The position numbers and the translations under genes were made by a program. A DNA stretch of 64,000 nt, from positions 1,178,001 to 1,242,000 of the forward strand of contig NZ_CP085278.1 in the NCBI RefSeq assembly GCF_020616595.1, given 5' to 3'. Of this stretch, positions 35,209 through 43,755 are shown piece after piece. Every line of letters starts with the position of its first letter. Within the stretch, counting starts at the first letter, position 1. This DNA is from Lentilactobacillus laojiaonis (GTDB taxonomy: Bacteria; Bacillota; Bacilli; Lactobacillales; Lactobacillaceae). The notes under the pieces are model-generated. The model was not told where the DNA came from, did not search any database, and worked only from the letters and a program-made list of their open reading frames with translations.

Positions 35209-35240
35209 AAACAAGAGCCTAGACATTTGCCATCAGCTCT
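35209..35240 (-). promoter_or_regulatory. Intergenic hairpin between the WxL and DUF916 genes
   Basis: CAAGAGC / GCTCTTG arms around a 17-base loop. It has no strong T run, so it is more likely a stabilising or attenuating stem than a terminator. Confidence 0.45.
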
Positions 35241-35259
35241 TGAAGTTAAAAATATTTAA

Positions 35260-35874
35260 TTATTTAGTTGCAGATGCATTTCCATCTGAAGATGTATCTG
35301 CAGCAGTTTGACTTAAAGTCCAAGTAATATTTGCATCATATTGTCCGGCAGTTAAGCCAGATTTTTGGTCACCAGTAGTTGGAGTCACTGTTAAAGTTGT
35401 ATCATCTTCTTTTGGTGTACTTGAATAAGTATATTCATTACCGTGAGCAATCACAGATGATCCTGTATTACTAATAGTTCCTAAACCTTTATAATTCAAT
35501 ACACCATTAAGACTTGATTTACCGTTACTAAATGCTGCCATAGTAGCATTGACAGTCCATCCAGCATCTGTTCCACGGTAATCAGTAAGATCTAATGAGT
35601 TTTGATTTGATTTACTTTCAGCATTGCCTTTTACAGCATCAGTTCCAGCTGCATAATTTAAAGTAGTAGTGTTATTTTTTACTAAATTTTCAAAACTTAC
35701 GTTGTTAAATAACATATCCGGAACTTCATTTAAGGTTAATTTACCGGCATCGACATTAAATTCAGCAACTGATGTATTTCCTGCTGGTGTTTCAGCAGCG
35801 TTTACTGATAATACTGATAAAGCAGAACTACTTAATAAGGCAGCTACTGCTAATAATAAACTTGTTTTTTTCAT
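35260..35874 (-). CDS. WxL-domain cell surface protein
   Basis: A 204-residue secreted protein: signal peptide (about 1-27, ending VNA) and one WxL domain with the distal TWTLSQTA motif near residue 185. GGTVSFEN-like repeats are replaced here by DMLFNNVSFENLV. WxL domains attach non-covalently to peptidoglycan and to DUF916 proteins. ATG 35874 was chosen, with AGGAG eight bases upstream. The gene is in a cluster with a second WxL protein and the DUF916 partner. Confidence 0.88.
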   Translation of the reverse strand: MKKTSLLLAVAALLSSSALSVLSVNAAETPAGNTSVAEFNVDAGKLTLNEVPDMLFNNVSFENLVKNNTTTLNYAAGTDAVKGNAESKSNQNSLDLTDYRGTDAGWTVNATMAAFSNGKSSLNGVLNYKGLGTISNTGSSVIAHGNEYTYSSTPKEDDTTLTVTPTTGDQKSGLTAGQYDANITWTLSQTAADTSSDGNASATK

Positions 35875-35980
35875 TTTACCCACTCCTATTTATTAAATTA
35901 TAAGCACCCATTCACCTATAACTTAAAACTTGTATTCTTTATAATTTTATCCCAAGCTAGTGCCTAATACAATACGTAGT

Positions 35981-38182
35981 TTAGCTGGCCAGCTGAAGGA
36001 CCCACTTTAGCGGTAATTGTTTCTTATCCAAATCAGTAATACCTTCTTTAGGGGTAAACGCTAATTTAACTGATAACTTGTCATCTATTAAATTGTTATT
36101 ACTAAATAGATTAATATCTTCAACCGTAGTTGGTTCTAATATATTATCATTAGCCGTAAAGTTACTCCAACTATCATTTCCTAACAAAGTATATCCGTCT
36201 GAAGCCGTCTTTAATTCGGAATTAAAACCAAAGTCTAAATTATATTTAATTCCCCAATCATTCGTAGCCGGTAAACTCAATTCTTTTACGTAATTACTAT
36301 TATCGGTGCGATTAAATTTGAAGAACGTCGGAACTTCAACGGATAACTTTCCGGTTTCATTTAACTTAAAGGACTTGGTTGTGTAATCCTCAATATTCTC
36401 AGCGGTGGGAGTAACGCCATCGGGAACTAAAGCAAAGTGTAAAATATTAGTTCTAGTAACATCTAAATTAAGTGATTGGGTTGCGGGTTCTCGATCAGGC
36501 AGAGTATCGAGACTGCTAATGCCCTTCGAAGTAAAAGTTCCATCACTTAAACTGTCAATTTTAAAAGTCGATAACTTATGAACTGTATCTCCAGCCTGAA
36601 TGCTACCGTCTTTAATTAAGTTGTCTCTATCTTGATTGAACCAATAATACAGATTATAAGTCCCGTTTACTTTACTTAAATTAACTGCTAAATCACTGAA
36701 TTGGCTTTTATTACCATTAATATTTTTGAGACTTTCATCAGCAGTATCTGTCACCGTCTTTTCCTCGTCCGTATCATATTTATAGGAAAGACTATTAATA
36801 TTTCCTAGGTTGTTAGGATCTAAGTTATTTAAATCATCACCTCTGATATTTCCGGTATCAAACGCTCCTGCGATTACTCGCATGGATAGCATGTTATTTT
36901 CCAACCTTATGTTTTTACCAGAAATTACACTACCTAGAAAATATTGTCCTACATTCGCTATATCAACGTTGGCTTTAGGAGCAATTACCGTTCCAGTAAA
37001 TTTATTATTCGGATCTGCTTGATCAAAAGTTACATAATTATTACCGGACACTTCTAAATTCGGAAAATTATTTAAAACGCGACTAGCGATTAATTGATTG
37101 ACGGTAGCTTTAGAACCATCTGAATTCTCAACATTAGTTTGACCCGTAATTGAACCATTAATTTTAAATACATAAGGATTATTCCAAGTACTATTAATAT
37201 TCTGTTCATTTTCGTAACCATCCCAATTAAAAATAATATAGGGCGCATTTTTATACGATGCAAACCAAGGATCCTTATCATGATCCTTACCACCGTATAG
37301 TTTTTGCGTAGTAGTATCCATATTATTGATGTTTACCGTAATATTAGTACTGTTTTTGGGCAATTTAATTACAACTATAGGTTTATCTGTATAGCCATTT
37401 TTTAAATTAATTGTGACATTATTATCCGAAGAACTATGATCAACATTAACCGACTCTACCGAACCATTAAAAACCGAATCATTTTTAGTAGTAAATGAAT
37501 CATAATATTTAGAAATATTTTCAATTTGGTCTTTAGCGGCGGTGAAATAATTTTGAGCATCAACCGCCTGTGGGTCTAAATCAATAGACTGTCCATTATG
37601 ATTTTTTTCGTAATTTTTAATCAAAGAGTCCTTATTAATTCCAAATGCTTCCGTATCACCAACATTTTTATCTAATAATGTGGTCATTAATGCCTTATGC
37701 ATAGTATTTTTAGCAGTATCAGACCATGTTCCTGACTCTTCATGTAAACTATTAATAATTAGTTTATTATTAGGACTTATTTTTAAGTTTTCAATACCTT
37801 TAATAATGTCAGAAACTTCTTTTTCATTAGGATCAATCATATGTCTCAGATTTTCCCCTTTTGTATCATCAGATAACTTATTGGTTGTAAAAATTGGAGC
37901 AAAGTATGATAATTTACCCCACTGTAGGTTTTGTCCTTCACTAAATTGATCAACACTATCGCCCATTTCATTAGCGGCATAACTTCCTTCTAGTTCATGA
38001 ACTGGACCACCATTGATTTCTAATTTTCCGGCTGCAAAGGCATTATAATTGGATCCCACTCCAAGAATATAGCCTTTCTCGCTAGGAAAGGGTTGGCTAC
38101 TAGCATGCGCTAGCTTCCCAAATGACATCATTGCCCCCACAGCTAACATCAAATTTCCCATATATTTAATTACTTTATACAT
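35981..38182 (-). CDS. Large WxL-type adhesin with choice-of-anchor A domain
   Basis: A 733-residue surface protein. It has a signal peptide (about 1-28, ending AHA). A choice-of-anchor-A/ice-binding-like adhesive domain (about 35-440) follows, opening YILGVGSNYNAFAAGKLEING and closing FTGTVIAPKANVDIANVG and FLGSVISGKNIRLENN. The remaining ~280 residues are Asp/Asn/Thr-rich beta-type sequence ending in KWVLQLAS, a WxL motif at the very C-terminus. It probably mediates adhesion and is held by the downstream DUF916 protein. AAAGGAG precedes the start. It heads the cluster. Confidence 0.82.
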   Translation of the reverse strand: MYKVIKYMGNLMLAVGAMMSFGKLAHASSQPFPSEKGYILGVGSNYNAFAAGKLEINGGPVHELEGSYAANEMGDSVDQFSEGQNLQWGKLSYFAPIFTTNKLSDDTKGENLRHMIDPNEKEVSDIIKGIENLKISPNNKLIINSLHEESGTWSDTAKNTMHKALMTTLLDKNVGDTEAFGINKDSLIKNYEKNHNGQSIDLDPQAVDAQNYFTAAKDQIENISKYYDSFTTKNDSVFNGSVESVNVDHSSSDNNVTINLKNGYTDKPIVVIKLPKNSTNITVNINNMDTTTQKLYGGKDHDKDPWFASYKNAPYIIFNWDGYENEQNINSTWNNPYVFKINGSITGQTNVENSDGSKATVNQLIASRVLNNFPNLEVSGNNYVTFDQADPNNKFTGTVIAPKANVDIANVGQYFLGSVISGKNIRLENNMLSMRVIAGAFDTGNIRGDDLNNLDPNNLGNINSLSYKYDTDEEKTVTDTADESLKNINGNKSQFSDLAVNLSKVNGTYNLYYWFNQDRDNLIKDGSIQAGDTVHKLSTFKIDSLSDGTFTSKGISSLDTLPDREPATQSLNLDVTRTNILHFALVPDGVTPTAENIEDYTTKSFKLNETGKLSVEVPTFFKFNRTDNSNYVKELSLPATNDWGIKYNLDFGFNSELKTASDGYTLLGNDSWSNFTANDNILEPTTVEDINLFSNNNLIDDKLSVKLAFTPKEGITDLDKKQLPLKWVLQLAS

Positions 38183-38339
38183 TTAATACGTTTTCTCCTT
38201 TAAGTTCATTCCACTAAATTAATAATATACCTAATGGCATCCATAATATAGATATAATTCAAATGATGTTTATAAAACTAACTCCACCCTTTTTGATTTA
38301 AATAGGTTTATACTATGGCCCAAAGGGGAGGCCATATCA

Positions 38340-38741
38340 ATGAAAACTTTAAATTCAATGTTAGTTTTGGCATCATTTGGTATTTTAGGTGGAGTAAGTC
38401 TAAATCAGCCAAACCAAATGACGGCCCACGCAGCAACCAAAGTCGTCAAAACCATTCCAGCCAATTTCCAACACAAATGGCTCGGTAGTTTTGATGAATG
38501 GACCCGTTTAACACCTCATACCCAATCAATTGGCTATCGAGAATATACTAGTTGGTTAGTAAAAGCTAAAACTGTGAAAGTTTATAATAAAAATCACATC
38601 CGAGTTTATTCTTACAATATGCCAACATTTGATTACCAATTAAAATACAATAAATTAAATCAATTTCAAGAAAACACCAAGAATTGGCACCTTTATTCGC
38701 ACATTGTGGGTAGTGAAGCCACCTACGCTTTTCACAAATAA
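38340..38741 (+). CDS. Small secreted protein of unknown function
   Basis: A 133-residue exported protein. The signal peptide covers about 1-32 (LNSMLVLASFGILGGVSL to AHA). The mature part of ~100 residues is basic and aromatic, with IPANFQHKWLGSFDEWTRL and GYREYTSWLVKAK, and has no cysteine. I do not recognise a domain; similar small secreted proteins are common in lactobacilli. AGGGGAGG precedes the start. It is divergent from the WxL cluster, with ~157 bp between them. Confidence 0.7.
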   Translation: MKTLNSMLVLASFGILGGVSLNQPNQMTAHAATKVVKTIPANFQHKWLGSFDEWTRLTPHTQSIGYREYTSWLVKAKTVKVYNKNHIRVYSYNMPTFDYQLKYNKLNQFQENTKNWHLYSHIVGSEATYAFHK

Positions 38742-38769
38742 AAAAGACTGCCCAAAGGCAGTCTTTTTT
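38739..38769. terminator. Bidirectional terminator
   Basis: AAAAGACTGCC / GGCAGTCTTTT stem with A and T runs. It ends the secreted-protein gene on the plus strand and could end a minus-strand small RNA (38742-38892). Confidence 0.88.
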
Positions 38770-38892
38770 ATGCTAAGGTGTGAAAATCCGCTCACAGCCA
38801 AAGCTTCTTTTGACAATCCACTTATAGTAGTCGGAAGTGATTGCCAGCGCAATAAGCGTTCATGACATAAAGCCATGATGGTTTGGCACCAT
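38742..38892 (-). ncRNA. Candidate structured small RNA (minus strand)
   Basis: A stretch visibly richer in G+C than other intergenic DNA here. Minus-strand promoter: TTGATT (38922-38927), exactly 17 bp, TAATAT (38899-38904). Transcription from about 38892 would end at the hairpin at 38739-38769, giving ~150 nt. The 5' part GCTA-CAT-GGTG can pair with the 3' part CACC-T-TAGC as a closing stem. Inside, GCAATC-ACTT pairs with AAGT-G-GATTGT (one wobble), and GTGA/TCAC and other short stems form. No convincing ORF is present. I do not recognise an Rfam family. Confidence 0.5.
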
Positions 38893-38958
38893 GTAGCTAT
38901 ATTAACAGAATCAAATTAGCTAATCAATTTTTTATAAGATAAATTTTAATTCAATTAC

Positions 38959-38987
38959 TTGCTTACTAAAAGTAAGTGAACTATAAT
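38959..38987 (+). promoter_or_regulatory. lox promoter with operator in the spacer
   Basis: -35 TTGCTT (38959-38964), 17-bp spacer, -10 TATAAT (38982-38987). The spacer contains CTTAC-N5-GTAAG (38962-38976), the same type of repeat as at 52236-52252. Repressor binding here would exclude RNA polymerase. Confidence 0.65.
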
Positions 38988-39022
38988 TAATTTTATCTTA
39001 TAACTATATGGAGGGATTTTAA

Positions 39023-40132
39023 ATGACAGATGTAAATGGTTATGAACAAAGTGATCGTGAAGAACACATTAAGGTATTAAATCTTGAATCATTACAGGAA
39101 CGTGCTAAAAAGATCATTCCAACTGGTGGTTTTGGATACATTGCTGGGGGTTCTGAAAACGATTGGACTTTAGAAGCCAACCGTAAAGCCTTTACCCACA
39201 AACAAATCTATCCTAGAGCTTTAACCAATATTGAAAAACCTGATCTCAGTACCAACGTTTTTGGCATTGATTTAAAAACTCCAATCATGATGGCACCCGT
39301 AGCTGCCCAAGGACTTGCTAATTCTCAGGGGGAAAAAGATACTGCCAAGGCCTTTGCTGCTGAAGGTGCCCTAATGGCTCAAAGTACATATTCATCATCA
39401 TCGATTGCCGATACGGCTGCCGCTGGTAATGGATCACCTCAATTTTTCCAACTCTATATGAGTAAAGATTGGAAATTTAACGAAGCTATTTTAGATGAAG
39501 CTAAAAAAGCTGGCGTTAAAGGCATCATCTTAACTGTAGATGCTACCGTCGATGGTTATCGCGAAGCTGATATCGTTAATAATTTCCAATTCCCAATTCC
39601 TATGGCTAACTTGGAAAAATTCAGTGAAGGTGCTGGTAAGGGCCAAGGTATTGCTGAAATTTATGCAGCCGCTGCTCAAAAAATTAGTCCGGAAGATGTT
39701 CGTCGTATCGCCGAATATACTGACTTACCAGTAATCGTTAAAGGTATTCAAACTCCAGGTGATGCTGAATTAGCAATCGGTGCCGGAGCAGCCGGAGTTT
39801 ACGTTTCTAATCACGGGGGACGTCAATTAAATGGAGGCCCTGCTTCCTTTGACGCTTTAGAAGCGGTAGCTAAGACGGTTAGCGGTCGTGTGCCAATTAT
39901 CTTTGATAGTGGTATTCGTCGTGGTTCTGATGTATTTAAGGCGCTAGCTTCTGGTGCTGATTTAGTTGCCATTGGTCGTCCAATTGTTTATGCCTTAGCC
40001 TTAGGTGGCGCTCCAGCTGCTCAAGATGCTTTGCAAGAATTAAACAATGAATTTAAAACTACCATGCAATTAGCTGGTACCAAAACTATTAAAGACGTTC
40101 AAAACACGACTTTAGCCGAATTTAAATATTAA
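39023..40132 (+). CDS. lox: L-lactate oxidase (FMN)
   Basis: A 369-residue member of the alpha-hydroxy-acid oxidase family. It oxidises L-lactate with O2 to pyruvate and hydrogen peroxide. Motifs are IAGGSENDWTLEANRKAF, PIMMAPVAAQGLA, FQLYMSKDW, the catalytic SNHGGRQLNGGPAS (His264, Arg267) and the FMN-phosphate region DSGIRRGSDVFKALASGADLVAIGRP. AGGAGG-like GGAGGG precedes the start. The gene is alone between a regulated promoter and a terminator. Lactate utilisation under aerobic conditions is the expected role. Confidence 0.92.
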   Translation: MTDVNGYEQSDREEHIKVLNLESLQERAKKIIPTGGFGYIAGGSENDWTLEANRKAFTHKQIYPRALTNIEKPDLSTNVFGIDLKTPIMMAPVAAQGLANSQGEKDTAKAFAAEGALMAQSTYSSSSIADTAAAGNGSPQFFQLYMSKDWKFNEAILDEAKKAGVKGIILTVDATVDGYREADIVNNFQFPIPMANLEKFSEGAGKGQGIAEIYAAAAQKISPEDVRRIAEYTDLPVIVKGIQTPGDAELAIGAGAAGVYVSNHGGRQLNGGPASFDALEAVAKTVSGRVPIIFDSGIRRGSDVFKALASGADLVAIGRPIVYALALGGAPAAQDALQELNNEFKTTMQLAGTKTIKDVQNTTLAEFKY

Positions 40133-40163
40133 AAAAAGCACTCCAAATTGGAGTGCTTTTTTA
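40131..40163. terminator. Bidirectional terminator
   Basis: AAAAGCACTCCAA / TTGGAGTGCTTTT stem between lox and the convergent membrane protein gene. Confidence 0.9.
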
Positions 40164-40823
40164 CATTTCTGGATCCATCCAAGCAGTAAAACCGGGTAAA
40201 AATTCGGTATAGAAATCGACTAAGCGACCTGTAATCAAAGCGGCAACAATCGAACCTTCTCGTACCCCGACAAACCCATGTAGGGCTAGCAAGGAAATGA
40301 TCACGGCGGTTAATACCATCGTAGCATCAGCCCAAACTTTAACTTTGGGAAATTTCTGCTTAAACCGAACCGCAATCGCCATGGAAATACCTTCTCCGGG
40401 CATCACCACTGCATGCGAGTTAATTTCTAAATAAACTCCTAAAGATAAAATCACAATACTTATTAAGGTAACAATTACGCGTTCTAAATAATTATTTACG
40501 GGAACCCAGCTAAATAATTTGACACATAGGTCAATAAAGACCCCAAATAGGATTCCCGGCACTAATTGTAACCAAGCGGTTTGTGAAAATTCTGACCGTA
40601 AGACCACCCACTCCAAGAGAATAAAAACTACCATAAATACAATCGTTAATTGGCCAATAGTCAGTGGTAAAAACATACTTAAAACATTGGGAATACTAGA
40701 AATTGGCGACGTGCCTAGGCCAGCTAATCTCGCCATGGCTACGCCGATAGACATAATAAATATCCCACATATTAAAATCACTAAACTTTTAATAATTTCT
40801 ACAAATGATCGATTTCTTTTCAC
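40161..40823 (-). CDS. YczE/YitT-family membrane protein
   Basis: A 220-residue integral membrane protein with about five or six helices. It shows SIGVAMARLAGLGTSPISSIPNVLS (about 20-44) and VVMPGEGISMAIAVRF (about 135-150), marks of the YczE/YyaS/YitT group. The family has no firm function; related Bacillus YczE acts with secondary-metabolite synthesis. The start is GTG with a poorly placed ribosome binding site (AAGGAG 16 bases away), so the true start is uncertain. Confidence 0.8.
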   Translation of the reverse strand: MKRNRSFVEIIKSLVILICGIFIMSIGVAMARLAGLGTSPISSIPNVLSMFLPLTIGQLTIVFMVVFILLEWVVLRSEFSQTAWLQLVPGILFGVFIDLCVKLFSWVPVNNYLERVIVTLISIVILSLGVYLEINSHAVVMPGEGISMAIAVRFKQKFPKVKVWADATMVLTAVIISLLALHGFVGVREGSIVAALITGRLVDFYTEFLPGFTAWMDPEM

Positions 40824-40927
40824 AATGCGTGCTTTTGAACTCCTTTTAAATGGTTTTTATTAGTTAATTCTAATTTACGGCTAATTCTGGGGCCTTGTCA
40901 AATTATTTTCAGCTACGCAACGTAGTA

Positions 40928-40966
40928 AGCCAATCATTAGGAGCATTTCTCCAATGAGCTTATAAT
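40928..40966 (+). promoter_or_regulatory. Promoter with inverted repeat before the HesB-like gene
   Basis: CATTAGGAG (40935-40943) and CTCCAATG (40949-40956), with outer AAGC/GCTT arms, form an inverted repeat over the -35 and spacer. The -10 TATAAT is at 40961-40966. A CTACG-CAA-CGTAG stem precedes it. Probably an operator; the regulator is unknown. Confidence 0.4.
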
Positions 40967-41012
40967 TTAGTCGATAATTTAATTATCAATAATTTATTGG
41001 GAGGACATTGCC

Positions 41013-41399
41013 ATGAAACTAAATATTACAGATACTGCTTTAACCGCATTGCAGGATAAAGTCAGCGATTATCACATTTTCGCTTTAATTTTAGATGATG
41101 GATCTAATAAGTATTCCGATATTGGCGGTACTTGTTCCATTGGGGACAGTTATCAAATAGTGGCATTAGATCAAGTGGATCCCGATTTTAATGAACAATT
41201 ATCTACTAATAGTAATGATCAATTTTATAGTACTAAAAATGAATTTACTTTTTGGGGCAATGGTCTAACTTTGGACTACACTGCCAATAATTTTGTTTTA
41301 AGTGATGATAGTGGCGTTTTAGATGGTGCCGTTTTATTAAAAATTGGTACCAATCAAAATCCTAATGTAAACGTCCAAAATCAATCCGCTAGAAGATAA
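41013..41399 (+). CDS. HesB-like iron-sulfur cluster biosynthesis family protein
   Basis: A 128-residue protein with a HesB/IscA-like fold (KLNITDTALTALQDKV start, LILDDGSNKYSDIGGTCSIGDSYQIV). It has only one cysteine, so it lacks the three-cysteine cluster site of true A-type carriers, as is usual for this lactobacillar subgroup. It may bind iron or a redox cofactor differently. GGGAGG precedes the start. It lies 16 bp before a thioredoxin gene and is co-transcribed with it, which supports a thiol-redox link. Confidence 0.75.
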   Translation: MKLNITDTALTALQDKVSDYHIFALILDDGSNKYSDIGGTCSIGDSYQIVALDQVDPDFNEQLSTNSNDQFYSTKNEFTFWGNGLTLDYTANNFVLSDDSGVLDGAVLLKIGTNQNPNVNVQNQSARR

Positions 41400-41415
41400 T
41401 TTAGGAGGCGTAATT

Positions 41416-41727
41416 ATGGTAATTGAAACTAACGATAATAATTTTACTTCAGATACCCTCAACGGTCTGAATGTTACCGACTTTTGGGCAACTTGGTGTG
41501 GACCATGTAAAATGCAATCACCAGTCATTGAAGAATTATCCAATGAGATGCCCGATGTTAAATTTACCAAATTAGATATTGATAAAAATCCGCAAACGCC
41601 TGAACAATTTGGAATTATGAGTATTCCAACAATGCTCGTTAAAAAAGACGGCGTAGTAGTAGACAGTATTGTGGGTTACCACAGTAAAGACCAACTAAAA
41701 GAGATTTTAAGTCAATATACGGCCTAA
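41416..41727 (+). CDS. trxA: Thioredoxin
   Basis: A 103-residue thioredoxin-fold protein with the active site WATWCGPC (Cys28 and Cys31) and the cis-Pro loop MSIPTMLVKKDG. It reduces protein disulfides using thioredoxin reductase, which is not in the window. AGGAGG precedes the start. It is in an operon with the HesB-like gene. Lactobacilli usually carry several thioredoxins, so this may not be the main one. Confidence 0.92.
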   Translation: MVIETNDNNFTSDTLNGLNVTDFWATWCGPCKMQSPVIEELSNEMPDVKFTKLDIDKNPQTPEQFGIMSIPTMLVKKDGVVVDSIVGYHSKDQLKEILSQYTA

Positions 41728-41762
41728 TAAAAAAAACGCAAACTACTAGTTTGCGTTTTTTT
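41728..41762. terminator. Bidirectional terminator
   Basis: AAAACGCAAACT / AGTTTGCGTTTT stem between the thioredoxin gene and the convergent Tet(M)-like gene. Confidence 0.9.
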
Positions 41763-43689
41763 ATGCAATCGGATAACGGTAAGCTACATGCGCCATTTCC
41801 GGTACTTGATCCCATTTCACTGGATAGCCAGCGCCATGCGCACAAAAGACAGAATCCGGAGTATTGCTAACATCGGCTACGGGATCGTATTGCAATCCAT
41901 CAATTACTTCTGAAGTATTGTGAGCTACTTGATAGCCAGAGAAAATACATTCCAGACTACCTTGACCATGAGTATAGCCATTTACAGTTTGAGCATAATC
42001 CTGCATTTCTGCTATTGGGGCTTTACCAGTTATAGTGACCATGGTTTGATCATTAGTTTCACTCTCTAGGTTAAATTTACCGTCCATTCGTTGGATATCA
42101 TTGATGGCGCGCCCGACTTGGTCTTTACCAACGACTAAGGTAAATTGATACCACGGTTCTAGCAATGCTAATCCATCTTGGGCTTTTAACATCATCAGGC
42201 CTTGTCGTAAAGCCCGCCAAGTAGCTTCTCTAAAGTCGCCACCAACCGTATGCACATTACTTGCTCGTCCGGTTACTAATGTAATTTGGACGTCTGTTAA
42301 TAATGAACCGGTTAATACGCCTAGTTGCGGTTTACTTTGTAAATTAGCTAGGACTTGATGTTGCCAATTGATGCTTAGAACTTCTTGAGGACAATCTAAG
42401 GCTAATTTGATTCCAGATCCCCTCGGTAAAGGTTCAATTAGTAAATGAGCTTCAGCATAGTGCCGCAATGGTTCAAAATGCCCCACTCCTTCAATTGATT
42501 TAGTAACCGTTTCTTTATATACAATACTTCCCTTATCAAAGGTAACTTCCAAATTGAAACGCTCCATTAAAATTTGTTGGATAATTTCTAACTGCATATT
42601 ACCCATAATTTGAATTTGGATTTCTTGCGATTCACTTTGCCAAATTACATTTAATAATGGATCTTCATCCTCTAACTGGCGTAGGGCGGTTAAAACCTTT
42701 TGTAAGTCATTATCATTTAAATTAACTGAGTAATTCAAAACTGGCTGAATTAACGGGGCAACTGTATCAGATTTATCACCAATTCCTTGTCCGGGATACG
42801 TCGCCGTTAATCCTGGAACAGCGACGACTTGACCGGCAACCACTTCGCTAACCACCGAAAACTTGTTTTCGCTATAAGTTCGCAACTGGTTTGCCTTTTG
42901 ATCGCCGACAATTAAATCCTTAACTTTAAGTTGGCCACCGGTTAAACGTAGCCAAGTTAAACGTTCGCCTTTGGTATCATGAGATATTTTAAAGACTCGC
43001 GCACCAAATTCGCGTTTGGTTTCCATTTCCAGTGTCCACTTTTCCATGCCCGTTAATAATTCAACAATTCCTTGTTGTTTTAAAGCGGCCCCAAAATAGA
43101 CCGGGAAAATTTGGCGCTGTTGGATTAATTTCTGAATCGTCAAATCACTTAAACTATCCGTACTCATATACTCTTCCAAAGCTTGATCATCTTGCATGGC
43201 TATGGTTTCTAAATCTAATTTATCAAATGCGAGGCACCCTTCCGACAGTTCCTGTTGTAGTTGAATTAACGACTGATTGGCATTAGCGGTAATGGTATCC
43301 ATTTTATTAACAAAGATAAAAGTTGGTACTTGATAAGTTTGTAATAGATTCCATAGGGTCCGCGTATACCCTGTTACTCCATCAGTGGCTGAAACCACCA
43401 AAACGGCATAATCTAATACACTTAATACTTGTTCAGTTTGACTGGCGAAATCAGCATGTCCGGGAGTATCTAATAAAGTTAAATCTAGGTTATTAAATTT
43501 TAATTTAGCCATGTGTGAAAAAATCGTAATGCCCCGTTGTTTTTCTAAATCCTCAGGATCTAAAAAAGCATCTCCGTTATCCACCCTACCCAACTTGCGT
43601 AGTTCTCCTGCTTCAAATAACATGCCTTCGGATAAAGTGGTTTTACCAGCATCAACATGGGCCACAATTCCGGCTACAATTGATTTCAT
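41761..43689 (-). CDS. Tet(M)-like ribosomal-protection family GTPase
   Basis: A 642-residue translational GTPase related to EF-G. The G1 motif is AHVDAGKTTLSEG (about 10-22), with DTPGHADF (G3) and FVNKMDT (G4), followed by EF-G domains II-V. Length and layout fit ribosomal-protection proteins (about 640). The sequence differs visibly from acquired tet(M), and the gene lies in ordinary chromosome, so it is probably an intrinsic paralogue. Whether it frees ribosomes from tetracycline is unknown. AGGAG precedes the start. Confidence 0.82.
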   Translation of the reverse strand: MKSIVAGIVAHVDAGKTTLSEGMLFEAGELRKLGRVDNGDAFLDPEDLEKQRGITIFSHMAKLKFNNLDLTLLDTPGHADFASQTEQVLSVLDYAVLVVSATDGVTGYTRTLWNLLQTYQVPTFIFVNKMDTITANANQSLIQLQQELSEGCLAFDKLDLETIAMQDDQALEEYMSTDSLSDLTIQKLIQQRQIFPVYFGAALKQQGIVELLTGMEKWTLEMETKREFGARVFKISHDTKGERLTWLRLTGGQLKVKDLIVGDQKANQLRTYSENKFSVVSEVVAGQVVAVPGLTATYPGQGIGDKSDTVAPLIQPVLNYSVNLNDNDLQKVLTALRQLEDEDPLLNVIWQSESQEIQIQIMGNMQLEIIQQILMERFNLEVTFDKGSIVYKETVTKSIEGVGHFEPLRHYAEAHLLIEPLPRGSGIKLALDCPQEVLSINWQHQVLANLQSKPQLGVLTGSLLTDVQITLVTGRASNVHTVGGDFREATWRALRQGLMMLKAQDGLALLEPWYQFTLVVGKDQVGRAINDIQRMDGKFNLESETNDQTMVTITGKAPIAEMQDYAQTVNGYTHGQGSLECIFSGYQVAHNTSEVIDGLQYDPVADVSNTPDSVFCAHGAGYPVKWDQVPEMAHVAYRYPIA

Positions 43690-43724
43690 TACCTAACTCC
43701 TTTTATAATTAATGACTTTTAAAT

Positions 43725-43755
43725 AAAAAAACGCGAACTAAACAGTCCGTGCCTT
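43725..43755 (-). terminator. Weak terminator of the DHA2 exporter gene
   Basis: On the minus strand, CACGGACT pairs with AGTTCGCG (one mismatch, one wobble) and is followed by seven Ts. It overlaps the stop codon. Confidence 0.6.

Noticed and set aside
38655-38876. 73-residue minus-strand ORF near the lox promoter
   Set aside because: Its composition is not protein-like, it runs through the bidirectional terminator, and it lies within the candidate structured RNA.
41761-43689. Acquired tetracycline resistance gene
   Set aside because: The protein is of the family but divergent, and no mobile element is near, so a resistance claim is not made.
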